Assembly (NCBI GenBank): GCA_019649035.1
Contig: BMAT01001010.1
Span: 67,153-114,006, forward strand
DNA from: Elysia marginata
Taxonomy: Eukaryota > Mollusca > Gastropoda > Plakobranchidae
Length of the DNA: 46,854 nucleotides
Reading direction: 5' to 3'
Shown: one piece after another, positions 1 to 13,200 of the stretch
How the letters are laid out: the number at the start of each line of letters is the position of its first letter
Numbering within the stretch: position 1 is the stretch's first letter
Notes under the pieces: generated by a model
The model's database searches: none
Seen by the model: the letters and a program-made list of their open reading frames with translations, nothing else
What the model was told of the DNA's origin: nothing
Made by a program: the position numbers and the translations under genes

Positions 1-334
1 CTGGAAAAGTACTTGAATTTCTTTCTTGATAGGGTGCAAGAACCCTGGTCTTAGGGTTGTGTAGATTGACCCCCACCTAGATTTAAATATTTTTCATTTC
101 CATCCGTTTTTCAAATTAGATCGTTTAGATACTAAATGGACGTATATTATGAAATTTAATTTTTTATCTGGGGTCTATGCGCCTTCAATCCACACATTTT
201 TACAATGAATAAACTCAGCCTCTTCAAAAAACTACACCGTTGATCGGCTGGTGGTCCTGGAATTTGAGAATTGGTCCTTGAAAAGTCCTGGAAAAGTACT
301 TGAATTTCTTTCTTGACAAGGTGCAAGAACCCTG
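1..334. repeat. Pair of 47-bp direct repeats at the window edge
   Basis: Bases 1-47 and 288-334 are almost identical; both contain CTGGAAAAGTACTTGAATTT and end in GTGCAAGAACCCTG, differing only around position 30. The second copy is preceded by related words (TCCTGGAATTTGAG, GGTCCTTGAAAAGTCC), so the motif is internally repetitive. This looks like part of a dispersed repeat whose left side may be cut by the window. No coding potential is seen in it. Confidence 0.7.
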
Positions 335-1166
335 TTAATAGTATTGTCCCTTTTACTGCTGTTCAAAGGTTCCTGTGATGCCCATAATTCATTTTTTTAA
401 ATGACTAGGTCAAACATATTCTGCATTTGTTGTTTCTTTTGCTTGAGTCAAGAAAATTTTAAAAAAATTCTTACCCTAAAATGTGTTTTCAACTTTAAAA
501 TGACTCCCTACCACCATGTTTCCAAAAAAGAGAGAGTCAATTTACAGATTATGATAGCTTTTCAGAATTTTTGGAACTACAGAACAGGCCTCTACATTGT
601 AAGAAATTGTGCAAAATGTAATGTGTTTTAAAAAATAAGAGCACTAGCTCAACTTAATACTATTTTCATAACTAAATGTTTGCCTTGGAAAATTTTGACA
701 AATATGTGACTGAGATTTTGATAAAATTTCTTGTTTTTTAATTATTATTTTGATTTAGTGTCCTCTAATATAGAGGCGTTTAAGATTTTAAAGATATTTT
801 TAGAACAAAGGAAAGTTGTGGGATTCAAACAGGTAGTCATTGAAAAATTACAAAACAGAAAAAAAATTGTAAGTAGATAGTCTTTGTAATATTAATTGAA
901 ATTGTGTTTAAAATACAATGTTCAAATGGTTTCAGATGTTTTTTTCCTTCTTTTTTTAATATAAATCAGATATGGCATCTGCAAATGGTTTCAATATTTG
1001 AGCTGATGTCCAAATCTGTGTGAATACCATTTAATATTCATAGGCCGGCAATCATTTACATTTACAGTCAATTTTGCCTTAATTGTCACTGTCAAGTTTA
1101 ATCTATTTTTCTCTCAGTTTTGTTGTGTTTTGTTTTTCATAACTATATATGACCTGTACAACACAG
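335..1166 (+). other. AT-rich intronic sequence before the first visible FAM13 exon
   Basis: No exon can be supported here. The open frame at 401-631 is cysteine/phenylalanine-rich low-complexity sequence without splice context. The stretch is presumably the intron upstream of the first visible FAM13 exon. Confidence 0.5.
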
Positions 1167-1254
1167 CAGTCCAGTGGACCTCCCTGTGGCCAAACCCAGA
1201 CAGACCCTGGCAGCAAAAGTTACGTCCAGTCAGAGAGTCAATGGTTCAGAGAAG
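1167..1254 (+). CDS. FAM13: FAM13 exon a (first visible)
   Basis: The 88-nt exon encodes PVAKPRQTLAAKVTSSQ and neighbours, ending in phase 0 before GTAGGT. The acceptor is a CAGCAG pair (start 1167 or 1170), so one serine codon may be optional. Similarity to known FAM13 proteins is weak here; the call rests on phase-compatible joining to the next exons. Confidence 0.6.
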
Positions 1255-4200
1255 GTAGGTCTTGGTATTTCTCCTTTACCGATACACTTTTTCATACATT
1301 TTTTGTGTTGTAAATCTGTTTCATCAAGTTATACACTTAAAATGTGTGGCATCCTTTGATTTTAAGATTTACTGTTGGTGCACATTTTAAGGTGAGCAGT
1401 GGCTCAGTGCTCACATGGCAGGAAAGAGGTTGACCCCGGTCAGCCACTGCTCACATGGCAAGAAAGGGGTTGACCCCCGGTTCAGGCAAATTTTTTTTCT
1501 CCTCTGGCTCACCAAGCACTTATTGGGTAACAAGGTCTTTTAAGACTTGCTGATCGTAAAGGTGGAAAGAAAGGCAACAGAAAACTGCCTCATTACTTCC
1601 CAGAACGATGAGGTTTTTACTCCTTGTTCCTTGATGCTCTTATTTCAGGGATGCAAGTTTTCTGAGTTAGCAGGAATTTCAATTTTATAACTTTTCAGCA
1701 GTTTCTTTTTAGGTTAAGAAGCAGGACAATTTTGAAAGTGTTATAGATGAATTTAAAAGTCAATTTGAAGACACAACATTAAAACTGTCATGCATCTTTT
1801 ATTGTTAAATATACGAACCATTTTTATATAATTAATTTTTATTTCAAGAATAAAATCTCATCACATATATCTTCTTTTTATGTGAGGTGCATACAACAGG
1901 TCTTTACAATGTCTATTATCCTTTCCTTCAGGTTGCTGCTCCTGATGATATCATGTGAGTACAAGCTTTCATTTATTTTCATACCTCTGTTTTGAGATTC
2001 ACTGCCGAAATTTCAACCAGGTTAAGGCGATACTTGAAATTTTACGTTGCTTTATTTTTAGTTGTACATTCCTTTGAACATTCACACATGAAATAAACCC
2101 AGCTTTTTTGTCATTTGAAATAAGAAGGTATAGAGGCTCCCAATTAGAATGAAATTTCAACAAGAGTAGTGGAACTTTTCTGATGTTAATCCAAGTGAGG
2201 TTTAGTCTTTAAGGCTAGCACATACTGATGTACATTCTAGAGTATTCTTTAGAAATATAAGACAAATACCTCGTAAAAACATAATGGAATTACCCGTTGT
2301 CTATTGAATACCGCCTTTCAAAATTTAAGACTTTATTTGAAGATAAATTTTTCATTTAGCTCTATAGCTTTTTAGTTCTAAATATGAAATGATTTATAAA
2401 AGTTAGAATTTTACCAAAATAAATCCCTAAATCTAGCTGTAGATTACAATAACAACTACAGTATTTTGGACTGTTGTCTTCTAGCAAAGGGACTCTACTC
2501 TTGTTTCATCTTTATTCTCATTCTCTATTTGTCTATGCCTGAAATCATGTTTCTTATGTTATTTTTTTACAGGCATGACTTTAATGGGGTTGAAAGAGCA
2601 GAAATTTTAACAGGGGTAAGGATTGTATTGTGCAACTTTTAATTAGATCTTGTTTTATTCTTATTTAAACTTAAAGCCCAAGAATGAGATATATTGATAT
2701 TCATCTTTAAAACAGCTCAAGGATAGCTGATCCCATCTTTTGTTGATTTTTTTTTTCAAATAAGAGCAACTGAATGTTTTGGTTGTTTTTTGTTTGTTTT
2801 TTTTTAATTTTTATTTCAACTCCTCTTGTATTGCCTGGCTTGTATTTGTCAAGATGTTCTAAAATGTCAGCAAAATCAGTCAGGTCCATAAAATGTTTGT
2901 AAACTGGTCCTCTTGATAAGGGCAGTCTGTCACAACTGTTCACAAAACCATACTTATAATCTAATTCAAATTGCTCTTAGAGTTCATGTGTTTGTCTTCG
3001 GGCATGGAGAGTTTTTTCCCTTTTTTCTTTTTTTTTTTTTTTTTTTTTTGTAGTGTTTTCAAGTAAACAAAAAAGTCCGTTTTCAGTAAATGATTAGAAT
3101 TTTAAATTAATTTTGAGCTCAGAAAAACACATTGTCTAAAATATTGCCCTAGAATGTGAAAGTTGTGACATCTTTCTAGATTTGACTCATTTGGTTGTAC
3201 TTCATTTTTTTGTCCAATACCATATGTCATGTTTGTTATTTTTATGACGATATGACAACTTTAAACCTATAAAAAGATAAGCTGCCTGATTTCCTTTGTA
3301 AGCACAGTCATTTATCATGCTCAGGCATGTTTTTCATTCCGCTGACACCTTGAGCAAACAATTTTTCCTATCCATTCATCTGCAACTGAAAGGCTCATAT
3401 TTTCTGTTGAAAACTTCCAAATTTTGTGTAGTATCTTTTGTATTGCTTTTGGCTTACTTTTGCTTTGACCTTTTTTCCTTATAAACTTAATAAGTGTTAC
3501 AGCCCCACAAATAATGCGAGTTGCATTGATGGTCAGTTATAATAGAAAATAGATATTTTCAATAATCATGGAAATAAGATTCAGGTAAAATTGTTCTCAA
3601 CATAAAGTTAATGAAGTATCTTATGCAGCAACAGAAATAAATCACAAAATTATGCAAATCGACTTCTCTTGTGGGATTGTTATACATCACAATCACTTTA
3701 TATTGAACTTACATTCTTAGTACTAAATGCTAGCCTATTATTATCACCTCATTCAAAGTTTTACTGTGAAATGTACATGTTGACTGCCTAGATTATCTTG
3801 TTTTTTTTTTATGGCATTGAAGTCTTGACAGTACAAAACATTTTTTACTATGGCTTTGAAATGGGTAGAATAATTTTCTGCCATTTTTCATTGGTCAGTA
3901 TCTAAGCCTTTCCTCAACACACTTTAAATTTGTTTCTTGTGCTTTTTACCTTTTTGCCTTTTAATACCTTCAAGACTCAAATGTCTTGCAACCAGTCCAA
4001 ATGAGTCTTAAGTCGAGATTGGAAGGTAGTCAGATATTGGTATCACAAAAAAAGCTTTTTTACTCTACTTTCAAATACAATAAATAGAAAAGTTATATCA
4101 AGCCTCTGTGTGAAGTTATAGCTGTTGAAGTTGATATGGTTAGGACTTGTGAAATTTCAGAAAGGGTAGAAAACAGCATTATTTTGAAGGTATTGAGGCC

Positions 4201-7200
4201 TAAGTAACCATACCAATTAAAATTAAACACCTAAAAATGAAATTTCAATATCAATTTGGTGTGAAAACTGTTTAGAAATGGTGTTAGTGTCAATATCTAA
4301 AATAAAAAAGTTTAGACTTCTGAGCACCCATTAAACTTAAAAAGCCTTTATCTCAAAACTAAGCCTTTTGACTTACAACTCACTTGGACAGAATACAAGA
4401 CAATGTTTTTAAATATTGATGAATATTAAAAGGAAGCAGCTTGGGCATGGTTTTTCTTAAACTATTCTCTTTTTTTTTTTTCCAAATCTGAATCAACCTT
4501 GCCCTTTTTCTCGATCTTACATTTCACCCCTTTGTCGTAATTGATTATCATGGTAGTGTTCTATGAGGAAAATAATTTTGCTTAATACTTCATAGTATTC
4601 TTACTTTTGCAAATCCTCCCTTTTGCCTCTTTTCTTTCTTCACCCCTTCAACAAATCAACTTCATTCAATTTTTTTTAAATCTCTGCTGGCTTTATTATT
4701 CGCTACTTTTATTTCTATTTTCTCATTTTTTTAGCTTCACACTTTCAGCTTGTTATATTGTGACTATGTTATCTCCTTGCTTCTGCTCCCCTTTTAGCTT
4801 TATCTTCTCCTCTTCCATGTCTTATGCCAATGTTTTTTTTTAAATATTATTTTTTGCCACTTTTCCCCCCTGTTCTTTGTCTTCTTTATCTCCTGGTTCA
4901 TTTAAACTGTGACTCTTCTTTTTTCATCTTTACTACCCTCTTTTCGTATTCCTTTTGAAGTCTCTTTCATGTTCAATTCCATATTTCTCTTTACTTAAAC
5001 AAATTGCTCCTTCATTTTCCATTTCTCCTATTTCTCTGTCACATCAAAATTTTAATTTATCTTGCACACACTTTATATGCCTCCATACCAAATGTCATAA
5101 TTTTGCATTAACTCATTGAAGATATACTGGACACTCCGGCCACTATGATTGCCCTGCAAGTCTAGGAGACACCTTTGGCAAAGGTTTCTTTGGTTTTGAA
5201 GAATGTTTTTCTTTTTGCTGTACATGCTGAACATCTTGTGCAACAAAAATAATGCTAAGGACATATGAGTTTTTATTGTTGTAACTCTTTTAACGTGTCT
5301 TCATTGAGGTAATGCACCTCTTTAGCAGACTTGCTTATTTCTTGCTCTTTCCCAGCCTTGCATAACTGCTTTTTTTTTTTTTTCTTGTGCTGCCTTTGCC
5401 TTCAACTTCTGTTCCATGGTCGTCCTGCTTGGCTTGATGTTGTGGCCTCCCTGCTCGTGTTCTTGCTGCATGCTATGACACCAATCACAGCACAAAAAGC
5501 CTATTGGCCCCCCTCGACGCATCCCCAGCCGTAAACACAGGCACTCAATGGAATCGGGAGCAATTGACATGGGTGGGCTTAGGTCAGGGTCAGCTTCTTT
5601 AAAGGTTAATGGAGGAGGCAGCCTTGGAAAATCAGTGCATAAGCTGAACCATTTTCCTCATGGCTCTGGCTTGAATCATCATTCTCAGGCTGGCACCTGC
5701 AGTAGAGACAAGGAAAACCAAGGGGGAAGGGAGCTCATGGAAGGATACTCTGGAGCTTTCAACAGCTCTCCTACATTGGGCAGCAGTAACAACAGCAGTA
5801 GTTTACATGTGAAAGATTTGGAGGTTAGCAGTCCAACCTCTAACACACGCACCAGTGGTAATGCAAAAGCTCCAGCTAGAAGGAACGAAGACCGAGCCCT
5901 TACTCCCCAGTCTCTGAGTGTCCTAAACAGTCAAGAGTCTTCCATTCCAGAAGGTAGCGTCCAGTCTCCAGGGACGGCCTTCCCCATGCACTCCAGCAAT
6001 GGCATAGTGGAGCGCTCACCAACGAACGGCATCAAGCTCTTTATCCCGCCACTGGACTTTTCAACGTTGCATGAACATGTGGATGGGACAGGTGAGGCTT
6101 AACAGTAGAATATTATGTGTACAACTTAATCCTAAATTAGTCCGACATAATACCTTTCAATTGAATTTGTTTTCTCCTTTTTTCCAGGGGGAGGGGGGGG
6201 GGGTGTAAGTGGAATCTAAATGTGTGAATTGTTTAGGGGTTTTGTTTGTTTTTTTATTATTTCCTAGGGGATTCATCTATAAAATGTAAGCAGTCATATT
6301 CAAAGTTGAGCAAATAAGTCTTCGATAAATTGCCCTGTGGGTTTAGTAAATAAAATATTAAAAGTAACTTTAACAATTACTATTTTAAGCTGTTTTTTTA
6401 TAAATTTTGGCAAACCAGGTAATGTTTTATATTCTTCTGATATGCTCTCTAGAGCCCATCCCAGTATCTAAAGGCCAGTTTGACACTCAAATCTGGATCA
6501 AGACCAACCAGCTGGCTGAACCAGGTGAAACCAATGTGGCAGTCATTTCTCCACGATCACACAAGCTGAAGAAGAGAAATGGGTAAGAAGAAAAATGTAG
6601 AAGTTGATCAGCTTTCTTTGCATTTACGTGTAGCATGGTATATTTTCCTGGATTTTCATTCCTCTTACTGTTTTGCCAAGGTGTTTCATGCAAGTACTAT
6701 ACCATTTTTTTTTAAAAATCTTTTGTTGCTAACCAAAGAGGAGTGAAGGTTTTAGCTTAGTAAAAAATTTTTAGTGTTCAGTTCCTTTTTGCTCATGAAT
6801 TTGACTTTTAATCTGTAATGCCTCTAGTTTTGTGTGTACTTTCCCATAAGAATTTTATATATATGGAAATTTCTTGTTTTTCTTACTGCAGTTTACATAA
6901 GACTTTTTGCAAAATTCATCAGTTTAAGTCTGACCCATAAAGAGATTCAATGACTTTCCTCAAAAGCTTTAAAACAAAATACTTGCCCTCTTTTTTCTGT
7001 CAAAAGTTTAAACAAACAATATCTCTTGAAGTAGGATGGAAAGCAGCACACCAATCTCTTAAGTAAGGCAGCCCTTACCTTTAATCCCGAAAGACACTTG
7101 TATCTTTTTTTTTTCCAAAATAAGTATGTGCTCTACCTGTCCATACATATGTACTTTTTTCCATAACATGTAAAACTGGATGTTTTAAAAATTAAATATT

Positions 7201-10200
7201 ATCGTATGGAAATTTATTTGTTGCCTTTAAATTGCACCAAGACTAAATACTTTAATGAATGGACAGTATTTAAATTTTTTTTTTCTTCAGGAAATAGGTT
7301 TCTAGTAATTGTGCAGATTTTGTATTTAATAAATCTACAGTAATGAATGTTTTTTTCTGCTATAGTCTAATGATTTTGATTTTTTTTACTTAATTTGTAA
7401 TAAATCCTTTGAGCATTTGCTGTTTCCTCTTTCTTTGCTTACTTATACTTTGAAAAGTTGACATTTAAAAAAGGCATCAAGATTATCATGGGCCGTACAC
7501 AACTTTCAGCTTCATCGCTTGTGGTATTTTTTCCCCTTTTTTATTTATTAATTGGCTTTTTCTGTCCACCAATAATGAAAGTAGATGAAAGAAAAAAAAA
7601 CTGCTATGCTAAATTTTTCTAGTGGTTTTTTATTGTAATTTTCTTTCTTCTGAGACTGCATTTTTTCCCGTCTTTTCTTTTTTCATTTGTTGTTGTCGCT
7701 GCCTATAGTTAAGAACAGGAAAGGCCTATGCATTTTAAAGTCCTTATCTGTATTATATAGGGATGGGACTTTGTGCTTGTTTCATGATGGTTTTAATCCT
7801 GAGTGTGACGTTTGCTGTCCTTCTCACTCTTTCCCCGTCCCTCCCTCTTCAGTCCTGAATCAGTGCTGACTGCGCCGCTGTCGGTAGACATTGAGGCCCC
7901 AATGTCCCCCAGTGCTAATAGTAACTGTGGCCTGTTCAGGTGACATTTTCTCCTCACCATTTAGTTATTGTGATGTTGAATGTTGGTTTAACAGAAATGA
8001 TGATTGGGTGAGCTGAGTTGACAATGAGACAAACAAGAGGAGAGAGATAGTGCAATCTTGCCAAGTCTTACAAAATTAACGCAACAGCTTGAGAGCTCAA
8101 TTAGGAATTGAATTAGAAAGCAAAATTATGGTACTTGCCTGCAACCATTTGGCCTCGAAGTGGAAGTTTTCTAAAAGGAACGATAATTTGCACTCTAATC
8201 TCATTCCTAGTTGCTCTTCTCATTCTGGTAGGTTATCCAATTGTTCTAGCTTTTCTAAGTCTGTTTAATCTTTCATTAGTTGGCTAACTGTAAAAGGACA
8301 AAAAGTTTCCATGGTTGGCCACATTCTGTATTCCTTCAAAGTTTTAAGTTGAAATAAAAATATTGGATTGTTTTGAGTATCAGTGTTTAAAAATCAAAAA
8401 GACATGTTCATATGAAACTACCCACTTTTCATATAAAGTTGGCAAGCCTGGCAGTTTTGGTTTATGAGGAAAAGGGTGGGGGGGGATGATGAGCTAAAAG
8501 GATTAGGCCAGGGAATATAAAAAGACAAAATGGCTTAAGTGGTAAGAATATTTGTGTCAGCAGTAGGGTTACTTTGAAGGTCTAGGGAATATATTCTATA
8601 AAGAAATTTGGCTTCTTTTTATGCTAACTTTGCAATTTTTTTTATGTTAGTGCTCAAATCTTTTTCCAACTTTCATGGAAGAAAGTAATGCTCTTATAAT
8701 TTATAATCTATGTATTTTTCAAAATTATTTCAACAGAATTTACTAATTCATTTCTTATATAAATAAATTTGCAAAATGTTGAATTCACAAGAGCTGTTGA
8801 GTCTGTGGAAGCATACAAACAAAAAATATTTCTTTATTGGTTAATATGGATTGTAAAAGAAAAATTAGACTTTAAAATTTTTATAAGTACACTATAGTGC
8901 TGAAAAGCCTTTACATAGGTTCTCCAATATGCCACTACCAACCCATGTGCTGCCCTCTAAAGTCATACATCAATGCATGGCTCTAGAACTCTGATAAGAT
9001 GTTTCCCTGTAGCCATGTACTTGTGTGGCCCCTGATTTAATGAATGAAACATTGATTGGATTGTCTGGGTTTGAACCAGACTTTCCCATCGAAACTCCAT
9101 TAGACAAAGATGATCTCATCAATGAATGGGGTTCATTAATTTAAGAATCCACGTGAATCTTAAAGTCATTAGATAGTTATCTAAGTACATGTGCTGTCCA
9201 AGTACTGTCCAAATAAATCGTAAGTCGAATGGCTTAGTTTTGAAATATTGGCTTTTAGTTTTAAAGTTTAGTCTGAAGTCAAATTTTTTTTTAAAGATAT
9301 TTACGTTAAGACCCTTTCCTAATAGTTTTCACACCTATGTCATGTTGAAATTTCTTGTTTTATAAGTTTAATTTTTATTAATATGGTTGCAAAGGCCTCA
9401 ACACCTTAATAGTCTTCTGAACTTTAAATGCTATTTTCTCCCTTTTCTGAAATTTTACAAGTCTAAACCCTGCCCTCTTCAAAAGTATGTAACTTCATAG
9501 GCAAGATTGATAGAGCTTTTTTGTTTGTTGTATTTGAGAGTAGAGAAATGGGCTTTTCTGTGATACCAATATCTAATTGCCTTCCAATTTAAACTTAAGA
9601 CTCATTTGGACTAGTTGCGAGACATAAAGATATATAGCAACTATTGTTACAATAAGTTTGAGTATTACAGTATAGCTTTTTTCAAAGCAGTTAATCAATT
9701 TAAGCATTCTGGGTGTGTGTGTATTTGTGCCTGTGACAAAAGGTCGTGTGACGTGTCGCGAGTGATGTCATGTCAGGCTTTGAAGTTAAATAAAATGTTT
9801 CAGGACTAAAACTATGTCAAATAATATTGCTTGAAATATGTAATGGGCTGAAAGCAACATTTTGAACACAAATAATTTTAACAGAACACAATATTTTTAG
9901 CACAGAACCCATTGTGTCGCGAGTGATTCTGACATGAAAAAAGTCACACTTTTTGAGTCACGGGTGATTCTGACATGAATTTAAAAAAGTGGGAACTTTG
10001 TACTGATGATGCAAGTCTTGAGAGTATCTATAATACCTTATTTTTAACACCAATAAATTCAGTGCTTTCTGCTAGAACTAATAGAATTAAATGGCACCTT
10101 TTAAAAATTAATATGAAATGTTCACTGAGTAAATTAGTTATGCACCAAAAGTTGTCTTTTACGCAAAACGACCTTTTGTCACAGCGACATTTTCAAATCG

Positions 10201-13200
10201 ATTTAACTTTATGTGCTTTTTTTTTCTTTTTTCTTATTTTTTAGAAGTGGCTTAGTTTTTATTTCTTATACTTGATTACTTTTATTGCTTGTGTGCTACC
10301 ACCATTTCCACTGTATGAAATTATTAGACTCAAAAGACTAGTTTCATGTAAACTGAGCTTTCTCATACACTTCCTAAGTGCCTCATGTCCAGGGTTAAAG
10401 AGTCTAATGTTGCGAATTTCACTTTCACAAGCAATGCTGTTTCGTCCAAGACATTTTTCTAAGCTTCCAATGGTCAAAAGATTCATGAAATTTTCAATAT
10501 TTGGGGAAATATATTAAAACATTTGTGGGTTTGAAATATAGAGACCTAAGGAAGAATATATAGACTTTTAAGTGGCATTTTCTCTGAAAAAGAATTTCTG
10601 ACTTCTGACTCATTCACCCTGGATGCAAGAAATTTGCTGCCATTAGTTTTAAGTTAGATAGGTAGCGTCAGGTGTTTATAGGCCTATGATCATGTAGATC
10701 CAAAACAACACATTTTGTTGCTTTAATCTCTGTCCCTTTTTTATTTTTTAAATTTATTTTATCAAGGATATTATTTTTTCTCTACTTTTTTTGCATATGA
10801 TGTTAACTTTGTAATTTTTATTTCCATAGGGCTTCTACAAACACAGACATCCCACCTTCGCCACCTATCCATCAAGACATTTATAAAAAACACAGGTAGA
10901 ACACTTGAGTCAAGGTTATCCTTTCTGTTCATTTGTGAAGGCGTTTTTATAAATAAATCGATGTACAGGTAAAACAAAACAGTATTTGGAAGGAACATTA
11001 ATTGTTATTGTCAATGATCTAACTTAACATTATAAGGTTTTTAGTCAAACAAGATTCATGTAATTTTTACTTCTGTGCGTTTTTGTGTGTAAAGGGGACA
11101 CCTAATTTCTGTAATAAAAAATGTAAAGTTCTTATACGTTTCATTTTTCCCTGTGTGCTTTTTTGTTTTGTAATTTGTTCTTTTTTCCCATTTTTTCAAG
11201 TGATGACGACTGCAGTTATCGCCTGCGGCAACTCACAAAGAAAATTTCAGGTGAGTCTTATATCAATCTCTTGAGTTTTGTTGATTAACAGAATCATATT
11301 TTGGGTGATGTGTTGTTTTAACACCTACATAGGAAAAATGCACTTTTTTGTAAGGTATGTCCCTTCATCTTGCAGTATTTTTTTCAGAGCAATATATTCT
11401 CTTTGCTCAAAATAATAAACATTACATATTACATTCAAAATGTGTTCTGAAAAATTTTTTGATCTTTGTCTTTACAATATTCATGGACTTTGTTTTTCCT
11501 TTTTGCAGGCTTAAAAAAGAAAATCAAAAGTTTTGAGGAGGCTTTTGAACTCCAACATGGTTACAAGGTATGAAACTAATATATAGAATAAAATGGTTGT
11601 AAACTTCTAAATACATACAACTTTGAATTAAAAAAGAAAGAGTAGAATACACTTTTAATTATGTGCTAATGCATATATATGTTGATGAAATGCATATAAT
11701 ATTAACAAAAGAGCTATAAATGAAAGGGAGGGCAGTTCTTAAATTAAGGATATGGGCTGAAACTAGAGTTAAAGACCAAGAAAAAGTTACACAGAAGTAA
11801 AAATATTTGCGTTAAGAAATTCATTTTGTGTAGTATATTATATTTGAGAACATACACCGGTAATTTTGCTAAAGTGATATTGCTATTAATGGCAAATGTG
11901 CAAGTGTTTATGAATACATATGTTTTTATAATTCCATATTATGTCTTTTTTTTTAATCCACCATAGCCATCTCAAGGGGAGAGAGCTGCACAACCTGACG
12001 TGAGGAAATATATGAATGAGTTATCCAAAGCTAGGAAAGACTTAAAACGTAAGCTTTCTTTACTATATTGTGCTGTGAAAATTGTTTTGTATCATTTATA
12101 GCCCAATTAACAAGGTGCAGCGGTTTTAAAATGGAATGTACAGAAAAAAAAGCTAGTTTATAAACTTTTGAATATACAGTATACACATCATTTTAGGCAT
12201 CAACAATTAAATTCTGTTTATTTATATATATATGCAACCAAGTGTAAGAACATGGGATTTCAATTATGTTTCTTTTCCATCATGAAAATATGAGGAAATG
12301 TAAAAATGTTTGCATTACTCTGACTTAAGATGCTTTGAGCTGTATTATCCCGATTTAAAAATACATTTTAACATATTTTTTGAATCAGCCTAATGCCATT
12401 GTGCCTAAGTTTCCCTAGATAATTTGAGCTGTAATTCACTCAGTTAAAACTTGATTTGCCTAGCTGTCACTTGCTTGTAAGTATTCTTTTCTTTGTTCTG
12501 CAATGTTGCCTACATAGTAATTATATTCCTGCCAGCACAATCTTTTCGAAACTGGCATGCTCATAAACTTCTGGTTCTCAGGTATTTTTTGGCATTTTAA
12601 TCAATTATCGTCCTTTGTAGAGAAAACTTTTTGTGTTTCTTTTTTTACCAATGATCCCAAGTATTATATATCTTCTGAAGGTCATAAACAAAGTTCAATT
12701 TATCTTATTTATACCTGGTTTGAAAAGGTTTAAAAGAAACTACAGAGAAAGGCAATCGCTCACGGCACAACAGTGGAGCATCATCATCAGGTGTGGAACC
12801 GTCCCCTCCAGCAACACCCAACATCGCATCCACCCTGGAGCTGATCTTGCATTGTCTTTTGGAAAAAAGAAAAGAAGCAGGACGCCCAGAGGAGCTTTTG
12901 GTCTGTCAAATGAATCATAGTTTGTTCATTTCAAATAATAAACAACCTTCAAAGATATTGATTGGTTTTTTTTTGGCAGGGGGTATGGTTTGTGAAAAAG
13001 GCAAATGTGCTATATGCAATATGTTGCATTCTCCTGTTATTTGAAGAGAGTCTGAATACAAGCCAATTGTTCAATTATATTTGCTAAGATGCTTGCTAAG
13101 ATCCATGCTAAAATTCATTTAAAAAAAAAACTATTGCTTTGTAAGTATTTTGTTGAAGTACATAATTTATGTGTCAACAAGTAATTCTAGTCTCTAAACA

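Noticed and set aside
401..631. 76-codon open frame before the first FAM13 exon
   Set aside because: Cys/Phe-rich AT-biased sequence without splice signals or family resemblance; does not join in phase with the exon at 1167.
5331..5534. 67-codon frame just before the large FAM13 exon
   Set aside because: Poly-T-derived Phe/Leu run overlapping the real exon in another frame; ends inside the exon.
9975..10244. 89-codon frame in the inverted-repeat element
   Set aside because: Ends in a poly-Phe tract from T homopolymer, and the composition follows base bias.
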